DNA of 64,000 nt. Origin: Chitinophagaceae bacterium (GTDB taxonomy: Bacteria; Bacteroidota; Bacteroidia; Chitinophagales; Chitinophagaceae). The stretch is from the NCBI GenBank assembly GCA_019745155.1, contig JAIETM010000003.1, positions 248,001 through 312,000 on the forward strand, in the 5' to 3' direction. The notes under the pieces are model-generated. The model worked only from the letters and a program-made list of their open reading frames with translations, did not search any database and had not been told where the DNA came from. Positions 44,203-52,839 of the stretch are shown here, in pieces. The position numbers were made by a program, and so were the translations under genes. Within the stretch, counting starts at the first letter, position 1, and every line of letters starts with the position of its first letter.

Positions 44203-44231
44203 AATCCCTGCCATATGGTGGGGATTTTTTA
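44203..44231 (+). terminator. Terminator after DUF2807 gene
   Basis: AATCCC-TG-CCATATGG-TG-GGGATT forms a stem with a small internal loop, followed by TTTTTA. Confidence 0.8.
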
Positions 44232-44291
44232 TGCCCAAATATGTGATGGTTATACTGCAAAAAGACTTGTAAAGCACAGAAAGGTGCTGCT

Positions 44292-44340
44292 TTTCACACA
44301 ATCATGCGATTGCACCCCCTTGCGCCTTGATAGATATTTG
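44292..44340 (+). promoter_or_regulatory. Regulon promoter f upstream of the 19-residue peptide
   Basis: TTTCACACAATCATGCGATT-G (44292-44312), then 20 bases, then GATATTTG (44333-44340). Operator and spacing match promoter e exactly. Confidence 0.75.
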
Positions 44341-44377
44341 CACTGTCAACAAATTCATCAAATACAACTCATTCAAT

Positions 44378-44437
44378 ATGAAAGGTAAATTCATCACAAG
44401 TAGCCTGATTATCGCAGTCTTATCGGTCAAGAAGTAA
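44378..44437 (+). CDS. 19-residue hydrophobic peptide
   Basis: MKGKFITSSLIIAVLSVKK: a basic start, a short hydrophobic core and a basic end, like a shortened signal peptide or a small membrane peptide. It has promoter f upstream and a strong terminator at 44465-44492, so a transcript of about 145 bases with this as its only plausible reading frame is likely. It could be a decayed secreted-protein gene, a membrane micropeptide, or a leader in a regulatory RNA. Confidence 0.45.
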   Translation: MKGKFITSSLIIAVLSVKK

Positions 44438-44464
44438 GCCGGCAATTCTCACTCGATATATCTT

Positions 44465-44492
44465 AAAACCGGAACATATTTCCGGTTTTTTT
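44465..44492 (+). terminator. Terminator after the 19-residue peptide
   Basis: AAAACCGGA and TCCGGTTTT pair around a six-base loop and are followed by TTTTAG. Confidence 0.85.
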
Positions 44493-44584
44493 AGCAAAAT
44501 TTTTGGCCGCAAAGGCAACCTTTTGGTATCAATATTGGTCATATATATAACCGTCCAACCGGTGTAAAGAGCAAAAAGCAACGT

Positions 44585-44683
44585 ATGAAAAGCATCATCT
44601 ACTGTATCTCAGACCAACTCACCATCCTGAGTTATCTGCTGAAAACAAACGACCGTGGATGCAATATCCACCACCTTCTGTAA
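44585..44683 (+). CDS. Possible 32-residue peptide
   Basis: A short frame beginning MKSIIYCISDQLTILSYLL and ending GCNIHHLL, two cysteines in all. A 13-bp-stem terminator begins two bases after its stop, which supports a short transcript ending here. No regulon-type promoter is visible upstream; a TGGTATCAATATTGG segment at about 44523-44540 has weak dyad symmetry. No family is recognised. Confidence 0.35.
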   Translation: MKSIIYCISDQLTILSYLLKTNDRGCNIHHLL

Positions 44684-44684
44684 A

Positions 44685-44723
44685 AAATATCCCGCCATTA
44701 GCTGGCGGGATATTTGATTTTTA
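44685..44723. terminator. Strong terminator hairpin
   Basis: AAATATCCCGCCA (44685-44697) and TGGCGGGATATTT (44703-44715) pair perfectly around TTAGC, followed by GATTTTTAC. Confidence 0.85.
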
Positions 44724-44803
44724 CTACTTTTAGTCAACCATTGTTATGTTTAACAATGACCCCCAATAGGTCCCGACCCCCGGGACCTTCGTCTTTTCTA
44801 GAC

Positions 44804-46384
44804 CTACTTCATTCCGGGTTGTTTCAATTGCCAGTTCTGCTTTTTCTTCTCAGCATCCACCATGGCTTTCACGTCAGCTAATAATTTCTTAGCGTCATAG
44901 ACAATACCATCTTTGATGGTGAACTGAACACCGCCTCTACGGATAACATTATTGTCTGCTGCCAATTCAATCGCACCTGTACCATACAAGGTTTGCAAGT
45001 TTTGTAAAGGATTGGCTTCTACCACCACCAGATCTGCCAGTTTACCCACTTCCACAGAACCCAATTCTTTTTCAGCACCCAATGCTTGCGCACCATATAA
45101 AGTTGCAGAGCGAATCACTTCCAAAGGATGGAAGCCTGCTTCACGCAGTAACTCTAATTCACGGATATAACCAAAACCATATAGTTGATAGATGAATCCA
45201 TTATCTGAACCTGCTGTAACACGGCCGCCCCTGTTTTTATACTCATTGATGAAGGTCATCCACAACTGATAATTCTTCTTCCACTCTACTTCCTGCTCTG
45301 TTCCCCAGCTATGCCAATAAGAACCATGCGATGTTCTGCTAGGCGCATAAAACTTCCATAGAGAAGGCAGGGTATAGTCTTCATGCCACTCTGCTCTTCG
45401 CGCACGCATCAGATCGCGGTTGGCATCATAGATATTGAAAGTAGGGTCAAGTGTAAAGTCCAGACTAATCAACTCATTCATCACTTTATTCCAATGCTCG
45501 CTATAAGGCGCAGCAGCCTGCTTCCAAAGTTTACCGGCTTCTTCAAAACGGTTTTGCTCATTGTTATAATTATAGCCTGCAGGATATTGCTGAATGGTTT
45601 TATCTGTAAACAATGCTTCTGGTAATCCATACCAATGCTCCATTGATGTGAGTCCGGCTTTAGCCGAATTCAGCACATTCCATCTGGCTACATCTAATTG
45701 TGCGTGGTGGCAGGCGGAACGTAAGCCCAGCTTTTTGTTCTCGCGCAACGCAGCATCCATCACTTCAGGTGAAGCACCAAAAAACTTGATACCGTCTGCT
45801 CCCTTCTTCGCATTCTCATTCACCCAAGCCCTTGCTTGTTCTGCATTTGCAATCCTACCCTTACTACCCTGTCCGAAGGCTGTATATGCATAGATACGCG
45901 GTGCAGTTATTAGATTAGCTGCGCTTTTCCGCTTGTGTTCAAGTACCCATTCCAATCCATTACCACAAGATGGATCACGTATCGTGGTAATACCATGCGC
46001 CATCCATAGCTTGAACACATATTCTGCAGGCGTACCTTGTTCTGTACCACCAATATGACCATGCATATCAATCAATCCGGGCAACACAAACTTGCCTTCG
46101 CAGTTGATTTCTTTACCGCCCGCTTTTAGCGCAGGCCTTCTGTTAGGATTAATCGGCGCACCAGGATTACCCACTGAGCTAATCTGCACGATGCGATTGC
46201 CTTCTACCACAATATCAACCGGACCAAAAGCCGGCGCACCCGTGCCATTGATCAGTGTGGCACCACGCAAGATCAATTGCGTGTAAGGACCTTCTCCTTC
46301 TTTTCGCTCAGGAGATGAAGGAATCTGCGCAAATAAAAAAATAGGCAATAGCAATGCTGAGATACAGCTAAGCAGTGTACGCAT
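44804..46384 (-). CDS. Exported amidohydrolase
   Basis: Start at the ATG at 46384 (signal peptide ending FLFAQ). A 526-residue metal-dependent amidohydrolase. The HxH motif is in LPGLIDMHGHIGG, a metal-ligand lysine/histidine region in GADGIKFFGAS and ACHHAQLDV, His in EHWYGLPE, and the final Asp in VTAGSDNGF. GSVEVGKLADLVVVEANPL is the conserved C-terminal segment of this superfamily. The substrate is unknown; periplasmic relatives in Bacteroidota act on imidazolone- or peptide-like compounds. It is the downstream gene of a probable pair with the class V aminotransferase-like gene, 48 bases apart. Confidence 0.85.
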   Translation of the reverse strand: MRTLLSCISALLLPIFLFAQIPSSPERKEGEGPYTQLILRGATLINGTGAPAFGPVDIVVEGNRIVQISSVGNPGAPINPNRRPALKAGGKEINCEGKFVLPGLIDMHGHIGGTEQGTPAEYVFKLWMAHGITTIRDPSCGNGLEWVLEHKRKSAANLITAPRIYAYTAFGQGSKGRIANAEQARAWVNENAKKGADGIKFFGASPEVMDAALRENKKLGLRSACHHAQLDVARWNVLNSAKAGLTSMEHWYGLPEALFTDKTIQQYPAGYNYNNEQNRFEEAGKLWKQAAAPYSEHWNKVMNELISLDFTLDPTFNIYDANRDLMRARRAEWHEDYTLPSLWKFYAPSRTSHGSYWHSWGTEQEVEWKKNYQLWMTFINEYKNRGGRVTAGSDNGFIYQLYGFGYIRELELLREAGFHPLEVIRSATLYGAQALGAEKELGSVEVGKLADLVVVEANPLQNLQTLYGTGAIELAADNNVIRRGGVQFTIKDGIVYDAKKLLADVKAMVDAEKKKQNWQLKQPGMK

Positions 46385-46432
46385 GTTGATTGGCTTTAAG
46401 AATTTGAAAATACAAAAAACCAAGAAGACCTG

Positions 46433-47806
46433 TTAGTGCAGAAATTGGCTACAGAAATTGATAAACTTTTCGCAGTCTGCATAATTGCTCATCAATCCCA
46501 GTGAAACCCGTATCGCACCACGCATCTTACCCAAGAAATGCACTTTATCATAATGTGTATCTGTTCTAGAAGAATAGAACAAAGACAATTCTTCTGAAGT
46601 AATGCAATTGTTGATCTCATCAATACCCGGATTGCAAAAGCAACCCATCCGAATAGAAATACGCTCTTGGTTAGCCGCCTGTTCAATCAAGGATAAATCC
46701 AGCTTTTCTCCATCAGCCCCAAAGAAATTGATGATGATGGTATAACCACGCGCTTCCATATTGTGCGGACCGAACACATGAATCAATGGTTGTCCCGTTT
46801 GGTGTTTCAGCGAGAGCAGTGATTGAATCAGGTAATCTGTTAATGCATGCAATCTGGTTCTTACTTGTTGCATGTTCAGCTCTTGCATCCAGTCTAACCC
46901 AATTTTTACAGCAGGGATAGAGAGAAAATTCACCGTACCTTCTTCAAACCTTTCTTGATTATCTACCAAGAAAAATTCAGGCACAGTAACAGACACATAA
47001 GACACTGTTCCACCAGCAAACCAGGGTTTGTCTAATTTCTCAAAAGCTGTTTTCTTTATCAGCAATGCGCCTATGCCCGTTGGATATCCAAACATTTTAT
47101 AAAAAGACAGGCTCACATAATCTGGTTGCACCATACTTAGATCCAATTCACTGGAGGGCACATAAGCTGCTGCATCCAGCAATACATCCCAGCCTTGTTG
47201 TTTTGCTTTAGCAATCCAGCCCAAATCATGCTTTACACCTGAGACATTGGATTGTGCAGGAAATGCAAATAGCTTGTGCTTTTTATGTGGATGCGCTTGC
47301 AGCTTTTGTTGCAATACTTTTTCATCAATCCTTAAATCCTCCATATACACAGGTGCATACTCGAAACTGGCTCCATGTCTTCTCGCATATTCGCGAATAC
47401 CATTTACTGAATTGTGGTTATCGAACAAGAGCAAAAAATGTGCATGATGATCGAAGGGATAAGATTCACCAATGATTTTAAGCGACTGTGTTGCGTTGGA
47501 TGTAAACACACAGTAATAATCTTTTGATGCGTGGAAATAGTCCAATACTGCCCTGCGTGTTGTTTCAACCAGCTGCGTTGCTTGTAAAGAAGTAGGATTG
47601 GTAGAATGTGGGTTACCAAATACATAGGCCTGCAATACATCCATATGTGCTTTCACCTGCGCTTGCGCAAACAGATTGGCGCCGGTATAATCCAAGTACA
47701 CTTGGTCTTGTGTGTCCAGTAAAGGATATTCTTTAGCGCGGATGACATCAATATTTTCAGTAGCAGCATAATTAGGGTAGCTGCTTAGGAAATCAGCATA
47801 AGACAT
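46433..47806 (-). CDS. Class V aminotransferase-like (cysteine desulfurase/MOCOS N-domain-like) protein
   Basis: Start at the ATG at 47806 (MSYADFLSSYPNY). A 457-residue PLP protein. The PLP lysine is in SLSFYKMFGYPTGIGALLI and substrate-side residues are in FTSNATQSLKIIGES and LLDAAAYVPSSELDL. The N-terminal YLDYTGANLFAQAQV and the C-terminal IRMGCFCNPG resemble the cysteine-desulfurase half of molybdenum-cofactor sulfurase, but no MOSC domain follows. Possible sulfur mobilisation, substrate unproven. The cysteine in GCFCNPG is a candidate persulfide carrier. Confidence 0.75.
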   Translation of the reverse strand: MSYADFLSSYPNYAATENIDVIRAKEYPLLDTQDQVYLDYTGANLFAQAQVKAHMDVLQAYVFGNPHSTNPTSLQATQLVETTRRAVLDYFHASKDYYCVFTSNATQSLKIIGESYPFDHHAHFLLLFDNHNSVNGIREYARRHGASFEYAPVYMEDLRIDEKVLQQKLQAHPHKKHKLFAFPAQSNVSGVKHDLGWIAKAKQQGWDVLLDAAAYVPSSELDLSMVQPDYVSLSFYKMFGYPTGIGALLIKKTAFEKLDKPWFAGGTVSYVSVTVPEFFLVDNQERFEEGTVNFLSIPAVKIGLDWMQELNMQQVRTRLHALTDYLIQSLLSLKHQTGQPLIHVFGPHNMEARGYTIIINFFGADGEKLDLSLIEQAANQERISIRMGCFCNPGIDEINNCITSEELSLFYSSRTDTHYDKVHFLGKMRGAIRVSLGLMSNYADCEKFINFCSQFLH

Positions 47807-48113
47807 AGCAATCATTGTGAGCGGGAAAATAGGGCTTTCCCCTTTACACAACTATGACTAAAAGCACAATGGCCTAGTTTTTTTATAGTATGAGAATAGT
47901 TTCTTTTTATACAAACACTCGTCCTTTCAAAGTAGTAAACGCCTTGGTTATCGCTTTCAATAACAGCAAAATGTCATGGCAATGTCATTAGGGGGCAAAT
48001 CTTTGTTAAGGCTATCCCATTTCAGAACAAAATAGACCTGTACTGGTTATAAAACGCATCCGCTCATCCACTGCTTTGGAAAAGCGGACAAAATTTTTAT
48101 ACATTCGCGGCGC
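47807..48113. other. Gene-free stretch before the efflux locus
   Basis: This AT-rich space separates two divergent genes. It contains a -7-like TACATTCG (48100-48107) ahead of the small exported protein at 48114, and a TGTCATGGCAATGTCAT dyad-like segment near 47972-47988. No RNA gene or other reading frame is seen. Confidence 0.4.
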
Positions 48114-48461
48114 ATGAAAACCCTGACGGGCATATTATTTCTTGTGCTACACATGAGCTGTTCACTGCTGATTCCCCAGCTATCTATTGCTGCGGGTCAA
48201 CAGCAGTCACAAACAGAACTCCATGCCATGAACTGTAGTGATGCAGACAATGATATTCCACTGGATCAATTCCCAGGTGAAGATCAGGAACAAGAATCTT
48301 CCGGCAACGCCGAAGAGTCTGGTAATTTTATCTACCATGCACAAGCAATTTGGGTTATTCAGCCTATCTATCTGCAATCGCGCGATATTCGCTACTACCG
48401 CGATTGTCAATTTTTCCCATCGCAGTCAGGAGATGTATTAGCTCCTCCTCCTAAGGCCTAA
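48114..48461 (+). CDS. Small exported protein, function unknown
   Basis: A 115-residue protein with a signal peptide (MKTLTGILFLVLHMSCSLLIPQLSIAA) that also contains a possible lipobox Cys. The mature part is acidic (DADNDIPLDQFPGEDQEQESSGNAEES), followed by IYHAQAIWVIQPIYL and a proline end (APPPKA). I recognise no domain. It sits 72 bases upstream of the efflux operon and may be its first gene. Confidence 0.5.
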   Translation: MKTLTGILFLVLHMSCSLLIPQLSIAAGQQQSQTELHAMNCSDADNDIPLDQFPGEDQEQESSGNAEESGNFIYHAQAIWVIQPIYLQSRDIRYYRDCQFFPSQSGDVLAPPPKA

Positions 48462-48533
48462 GTTTTTTTGCTTTATTGATTTTTCTTATCAGCGCCATTG
48501 CGCTGTCTTATCTATCTATTTATACATAAACAT

Positions 48534-49667
48534 ATGAGCAAGATCCCCAATCTTATCTGGAAGACCCTGTTATGCACAAGTCTGATTAGTTTCGCTGCCT
48601 GCAAAGACAAAAACCAACAAACTGGTGAAGCATCCAGCAAGCACAAAGTCATTCATCCGATTGTAACGGATACCACTTACTTAACCGAGTATGTAGCTGA
48701 AATCAACTCGGTTCAGAACATCGAAATTCGCTCAAGGGTAAGAGGGTATATTCAGCAAATCCTTGTCGATGAAGGTAGTTATGTAAAAGAGGGACAAACC
48801 CTTTTTAAGCTGAGTAGCAGAATTTTTCAGGAAGAGTTACTGAAAGCCAAATCACAGTTGAAAAGTGCACAGGCAGAATATAAGTACGCAAGTGTAGAAA
48901 TTAAGAATACCCAACTCTTGGTTGATAAGAGCATCGTTTCTAAGTCTGAGCTGGAAATGCTGAAAGCCAAGCAGGAGATGATTCAGGCAAAAATTGATGA
49001 AGCCAAATCTGCCATTGCACTAGCAGAGCTACATATTTCTTACACTGAAGTAAAAGCACCATTCAGTGGTTATATCAACAGAATCCCCAACAAAAAGGGA
49101 AGTCTGGTTGAAGAAGATGCTTTGCTGACAACACTTTCTGACAACAGAGAAGTGTATGCTTATTTCCATGTGGCAGAAGCCGACTACCTGAATTTAATTA
49201 GCAGTAATAAAGATTTAGATAATAATCGTGTGAACCTGATGCTGGCCAATAATACCTTATATGGTCATCCTGGTCGCGTAGAAGTCTCAGAGAGCGAGTT
49301 TGATAAAGCCACAGGCAATATTGCATTTCGTGCAAGGTTTACCAACCCTGGTAATATTTTAAAACACGGGGCAAATGGTAAAATCGTAATCACCAATACA
49401 GTCAAGAATGCACTGTTGATACCGCAGAAGTCAACTTTTGAAATTCAGGATAAGCTGTTTGTATATGTATTAGATAAGAATAATCAATTGCAGCAGCGTC
49501 TCATCAAGCCTGCTATGCGTATCACAGACTATTTCATCCTCAAGAGTGGCATTAATGCCAATGAATACATTCTGTTGGAAGGAGCCGAAAACCTTAGAAA
49601 CGGAGACCGCATTCAACCAGAGATTATTAAGAATAGCATTGCTGAAGGCCTGGCAACAAACAAATAA
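48534..49667 (+). CDS. RND efflux periplasmic adaptor
   Basis: Start at the ATG at 48534, which gives a lipoprotein signal ending SFAAC (Cys at residue 22). A 377-residue membrane-fusion protein: lipoyl half-motif (IEIRSRVRGYIQQILVDEGSYVKEGQTLFKL), an alpha-hairpin with coiled-coil heptads (LKAKSQLKSAQAEYKYASVEIKNTQLL...AKSAIALAE), second lipoyl half (YTEVKAPFSGYINRIPNKKGSLV) and beta-barrel. It connects the inner-membrane pump to the outer-membrane channel. First of a three-gene operon. Confidence 0.92.
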   Translation: MSKIPNLIWKTLLCTSLISFAACKDKNQQTGEASSKHKVIHPIVTDTTYLTEYVAEINSVQNIEIRSRVRGYIQQILVDEGSYVKEGQTLFKLSSRIFQEELLKAKSQLKSAQAEYKYASVEIKNTQLLVDKSIVSKSELEMLKAKQEMIQAKIDEAKSAIALAELHISYTEVKAPFSGYINRIPNKKGSLVEEDALLTTLSDNREVYAYFHVAEADYLNLISSNKDLDNNRVNLMLANNTLYGHPGRVEVSESEFDKATGNIAFRARFTNPGNILKHGANGKIVITNTVKNALLIPQKSTFEIQDKLFVYVLDKNNQLQQRLIKPAMRITDYFILKSGINANEYILLEGAENLRNGDRIQPEIIKNSIAEGLATNK

Positions 49668-49673
49668 GCGTAC

Positions 49674-52600
49674 ATGACAGATAAATTTATACACCGACCC
49701 GTTCTATCCATCGTTATATCGGTAATCATCACCTTGCTGGGTTTACTGGCTATGACGCAATTGCCAGTAACACAGTATCCTGATATTGCACCACCTGAAG
49801 TAACCGTAACCACACGCTATACCGGCGCTAACGCGGAAGCTTGTGTAAAAGCAGTTGTAACCCCACTTGAAAGAGCCATCAATGGCGTTCCAGGTATGGC
49901 TTATATGTCATCTGTTTCTGGTAATGATGGAAGCAGTGTAATACAAATTGTATTTAAGGCAGGTACTGACCCAGAGATTGCATCTGTAAACGTTCAAAAC
50001 CGTGTTGCAGCAGTTGTGAACGAACTTCCAGAAGAAGTTATCAAAGCAGGCGTGATTGTAGAAAAGGTGCAGAACAGCATGCTGATGTACCTGAACATTT
50101 TTGCAGACAATCCGCAGCTGGATGAAAAATTCCTGTATAACTATACCGACATCAATATTCTTCCCGAACTGAAGCGTATTGAAGGTGTGGGCTTTGCCGA
50201 TATCCTTGGTTCCAGAGAATATGCCATGCGTATCTGGCTAAAGCCTGATCGCATGCTGATGTACAATATCTCTGCCAATGAAGTGATCAGCACTTTACGT
50301 GCACAAAACGTAGAAGCTGCACCCGGAAAGATTGGAGAAGGCTCAGGCAGAATACCACAATCACTCCAATATGTATTGAAATACACAGGCAAGTTCAATA
50401 CAAAAGAAGCCTATGAGAATATTGTTTTAAAAAGTACTGTTAGCGGTGAATTGCTTCGCTTGAAGGATATTGCTGAAGTAGATTTTGATGCTCAGGATTA
50501 CGATGTAATCTCTAAAGAAAATGGCAGACCATCTGCCGCCATTCTACTTAAACAGCGCCCTGGAACCAATGCCAAAAAGGTAATTGAGAATATCAAATTG
50601 CGTATGCAAGAGATTAAGCAGGCATCATTTCCTCCTGGCGTGGATTATACCATCAGCTATGATGTATCTGCTTTTTTGGATGCTTCTATTGATGAAGTTA
50701 TAAAGACATTGGTTGAAGCTTTTATTCTGGTAGCACTGGTTGTTTTCATTTTCCTTCAGGATTTCCGTTCCACCATTATCCCCGTTTTAGCTGTACCTGT
50801 TTCACTCATTGGTACATTCTTCTTTATGCAATTGATGGGCTTTTCGCTCAACCTCATCACTTTGTTCGCACTGGTATTGGCTATTGGTATTGTGGTTGAT
50901 AACGCCATTGTAGTAGTAGAAGCAGTACACGCAAAAATGGAACACTCCGGTATCGGTCCTAAAAAAGCAACCGAACAAGCTATGCATGAAATCAGTGGTG
51001 CGATTATCGCCATCACTTTGGTTATGTCGGCTGTATTTATTCCTGTAGCATTCTTAGACGGACCAACTGGTATCTTCTATCGCCAGTTTTCACTCACGAT
51101 GGCTGTATCAATTGTGCTTTCAGGTGTAACCGCATTGACATTAACACCGGCATTGTGTATGCTTTTTATGAAGAACACCCATCATGGTCATACACATGGT
51201 TTGAAGAAATCTTTCTTACAAAGATTTTTCAGTGGCTTTAACCGCTGGTATGAAGGTCTCTCTGATAAGTACAAACAACTCATTAGCGTAATTGCTAACA
51301 GAAGGCTGGTTACATTTATTGCCTTACTTGGATTTTGCTTCGGTACAGGCTTGTTAACCCGTTTTGTTGCAACCGGCTTTATTCCTGAAGAAGATCAGGG
51401 TGCTATTTATGCCAATATTACCACACAAACTGGTGCTACTCTGGCTAGAACAGAAAAAGTAGTAGATGAGGTGCAACGCATTGCAGCTGGCTTATCTTCT
51501 GTGCAAGGTGTTTCATCGCTTGCCGGTTATAGTGTATTATCGGAAGGTACTGGTGCTGTATATGGTATGAACTTGATCAGCTTGAAGAAATGGGATCAGC
51601 GTAATGCAACAGATAAACAGTTGATTGATTCCCTACTTGATAAAACCAAGCATATCAAGGATGCGAAGATTGAATTCTTTACGCCACCACCCGTACCGGG
51701 CTATGGTAACTCCAGTGGTTTTGAATTAAGGTTATTGGATAAAACAGGTAGTGGCAACCTGCAGCAATTACAAAAAGTAGCCAAGGAATTTACTGCTGCA
51801 TTGAATGAGAGACCAGAGATCAGGAATACGTTTACCACTTTCAACGCAGGCTTTCCTCAGTTCTTATTACATATTGACGGAGACAAAGCTGCACAGAAAG
51901 GGGTAACAGCAGATAATGCGATGAGCACCTTGCAAACCTTGATTGGTAGTGAATATGCTACGAACTTCATTCGCTTTGGTCAGCTCTACCGCGTGATGGT
52001 GCAATCACTGCCTAATTACCGTGCACATCCGGATGATTTGATGAAACTCTATATCAAAAACGATCAGGGTGAGATGGTACCTTATTCTTCTTTCATGCGT
52101 GTTGAAAAAGTGTACGGCCCAGAACAGGTGACCAGATACAATATGTATTTATCGGCCATGATCAATGGTGCACCGGAAACAGGATACAGTAGTGGACAAG
52201 CCATTGCAGCCATCAAAGAAGTAGCAGCACAGAAACTACCCAAGGGATTTGGTTACGACTGGGCAGGTTCTTCCAGAGATCAGGCCAATGCTGGTAATCA
52301 AGCCATTTATATTTTCATCATCTGCTTGCTCTTTGTGTATTTACTCTTAGCAGCACAGTATGAGAACTTCCTCTTGCCCATGCCGGTAATTCTTTCACTG
52401 CCTACCGGTGTATTCGGTGCATTCTTCTTACTGATGGCAATGGGCTTGGAGAACAATATCTATGCGCAGATTGCGATGATCATGCTGATTGGTATTCTTG
52501 GTAAAAACGCCATCCTGATCATTGAGTTCGCAGCCATGAAGCATAGAGAAGGTAAGACACCATTTGCAGCAGCGATTGAAGGTGCGGTATTGCGTCTGCG

Positions 52601-52838
52601 TCCAATCCTGATGACATCCTTTGCCTTTATCGCGGGATTGATTCCGCTTTTACTAGCGAGTGGTGCAGGTGCCATTGGTAACAAGACAATTGGTGCAGCA
52701 GCTGCAGGTGGTATGTTGTTCGGTACCATCTTCGGTGTTATACTGATACCTGGATTATATGTAGTGTTTGCCAGCATATCAGACAAATGGAAAAAGACAA
52801 ACAGAAAGGAAGAAAAACCATTTACAGAAACAATTTAA
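49674..52838 (+). CDS. RND multidrug efflux pump (HAE1/AcrB family)
   Basis: A 1,054-residue inner-membrane pump of normal HAE1 length. N-terminal motif FIHRPVLSIVISVIITLLGLLAMTQLPVTQYPDIAPPEVTV, proton-relay aspartates in ALVLAIGIVVDNAIVVVEAVH, and GFIPEEDQGAIYANI near residue 560. Twelve transmembrane helices in two halves with large periplasmic loops. It begins six bases after the adaptor stop. Substrates cannot be read from the sequence, but the family exports hydrophobic and amphiphilic drugs, dyes and detergents. Confidence 0.95.
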   Translation: MTDKFIHRPVLSIVISVIITLLGLLAMTQLPVTQYPDIAPPEVTVTTRYTGANAEACVKAVVTPLERAINGVPGMAYMSSVSGNDGSSVIQIVFKAGTDPEIASVNVQNRVAAVVNELPEEVIKAGVIVEKVQNSMLMYLNIFADNPQLDEKFLYNYTDINILPELKRIEGVGFADILGSREYAMRIWLKPDRMLMYNISANEVISTLRAQNVEAAPGKIGEGSGRIPQSLQYVLKYTGKFNTKEAYENIVLKSTVSGELLRLKDIAEVDFDAQDYDVISKENGRPSAAILLKQRPGTNAKKVIENIKLRMQEIKQASFPPGVDYTISYDVSAFLDASIDEVIKTLVEAFILVALVVFIFLQDFRSTIIPVLAVPVSLIGTFFFMQLMGFSLNLITLFALVLAIGIVVDNAIVVVEAVHAKMEHSGIGPKKATEQAMHEISGAIIAITLVMSAVFIPVAFLDGPTGIFYRQFSLTMAVSIVLSGVTALTLTPALCMLFMKNTHHGHTHGLKKSFLQRFFSGFNRWYEGLSDKYKQLISVIANRRLVTFIALLGFCFGTGLLTRFVATGFIPEEDQGAIYANITTQTGATLARTEKVVDEVQRIAAGLSSVQGVSSLAGYSVLSEGTGAVYGMNLISLKKWDQRNATDKQLIDSLLDKTKHIKDAKIEFFTPPPVPGYGNSSGFELRLLDKTGSGNLQQLQKVAKEFTAALNERPEIRNTFTTFNAGFPQFLLHIDGDKAAQKGVTADNAMSTLQTLIGSEYATNFIRFGQLYRVMVQSLPNYRAHPDDLMKLYIKNDQGEMVPYSSFMRVEKVYGPEQVTRYNMYLSAMINGAPETGYSSGQAIAAIKEVAAQKLPKGFGYDWAGSSRDQANAGNQAIYIFIICLLFVYLLLAAQYENFLLPMPVILSLPTGVFGAFFLLMAMGLENNIYAQIAMIMLIGILGKNAILIIEFAAMKHREGKTPFAAAIEGAVLRLRPILMTSFAFIAGLIPLLLASGAGAIGNKTIGAAAAGGMLFGTIFGVILIPGLYVVFASISDKWKKTNRKEEKPFTETI

Positions 52839-52839
52839 G

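Noticed and set aside
44760-44800. GGTCCCG-ACCCC-CGGGACC dyad as a terminator for the amidohydrolase gene
   Set aside because: No T-run follows on the minus strand. It may be structural, but I could not assign a function.
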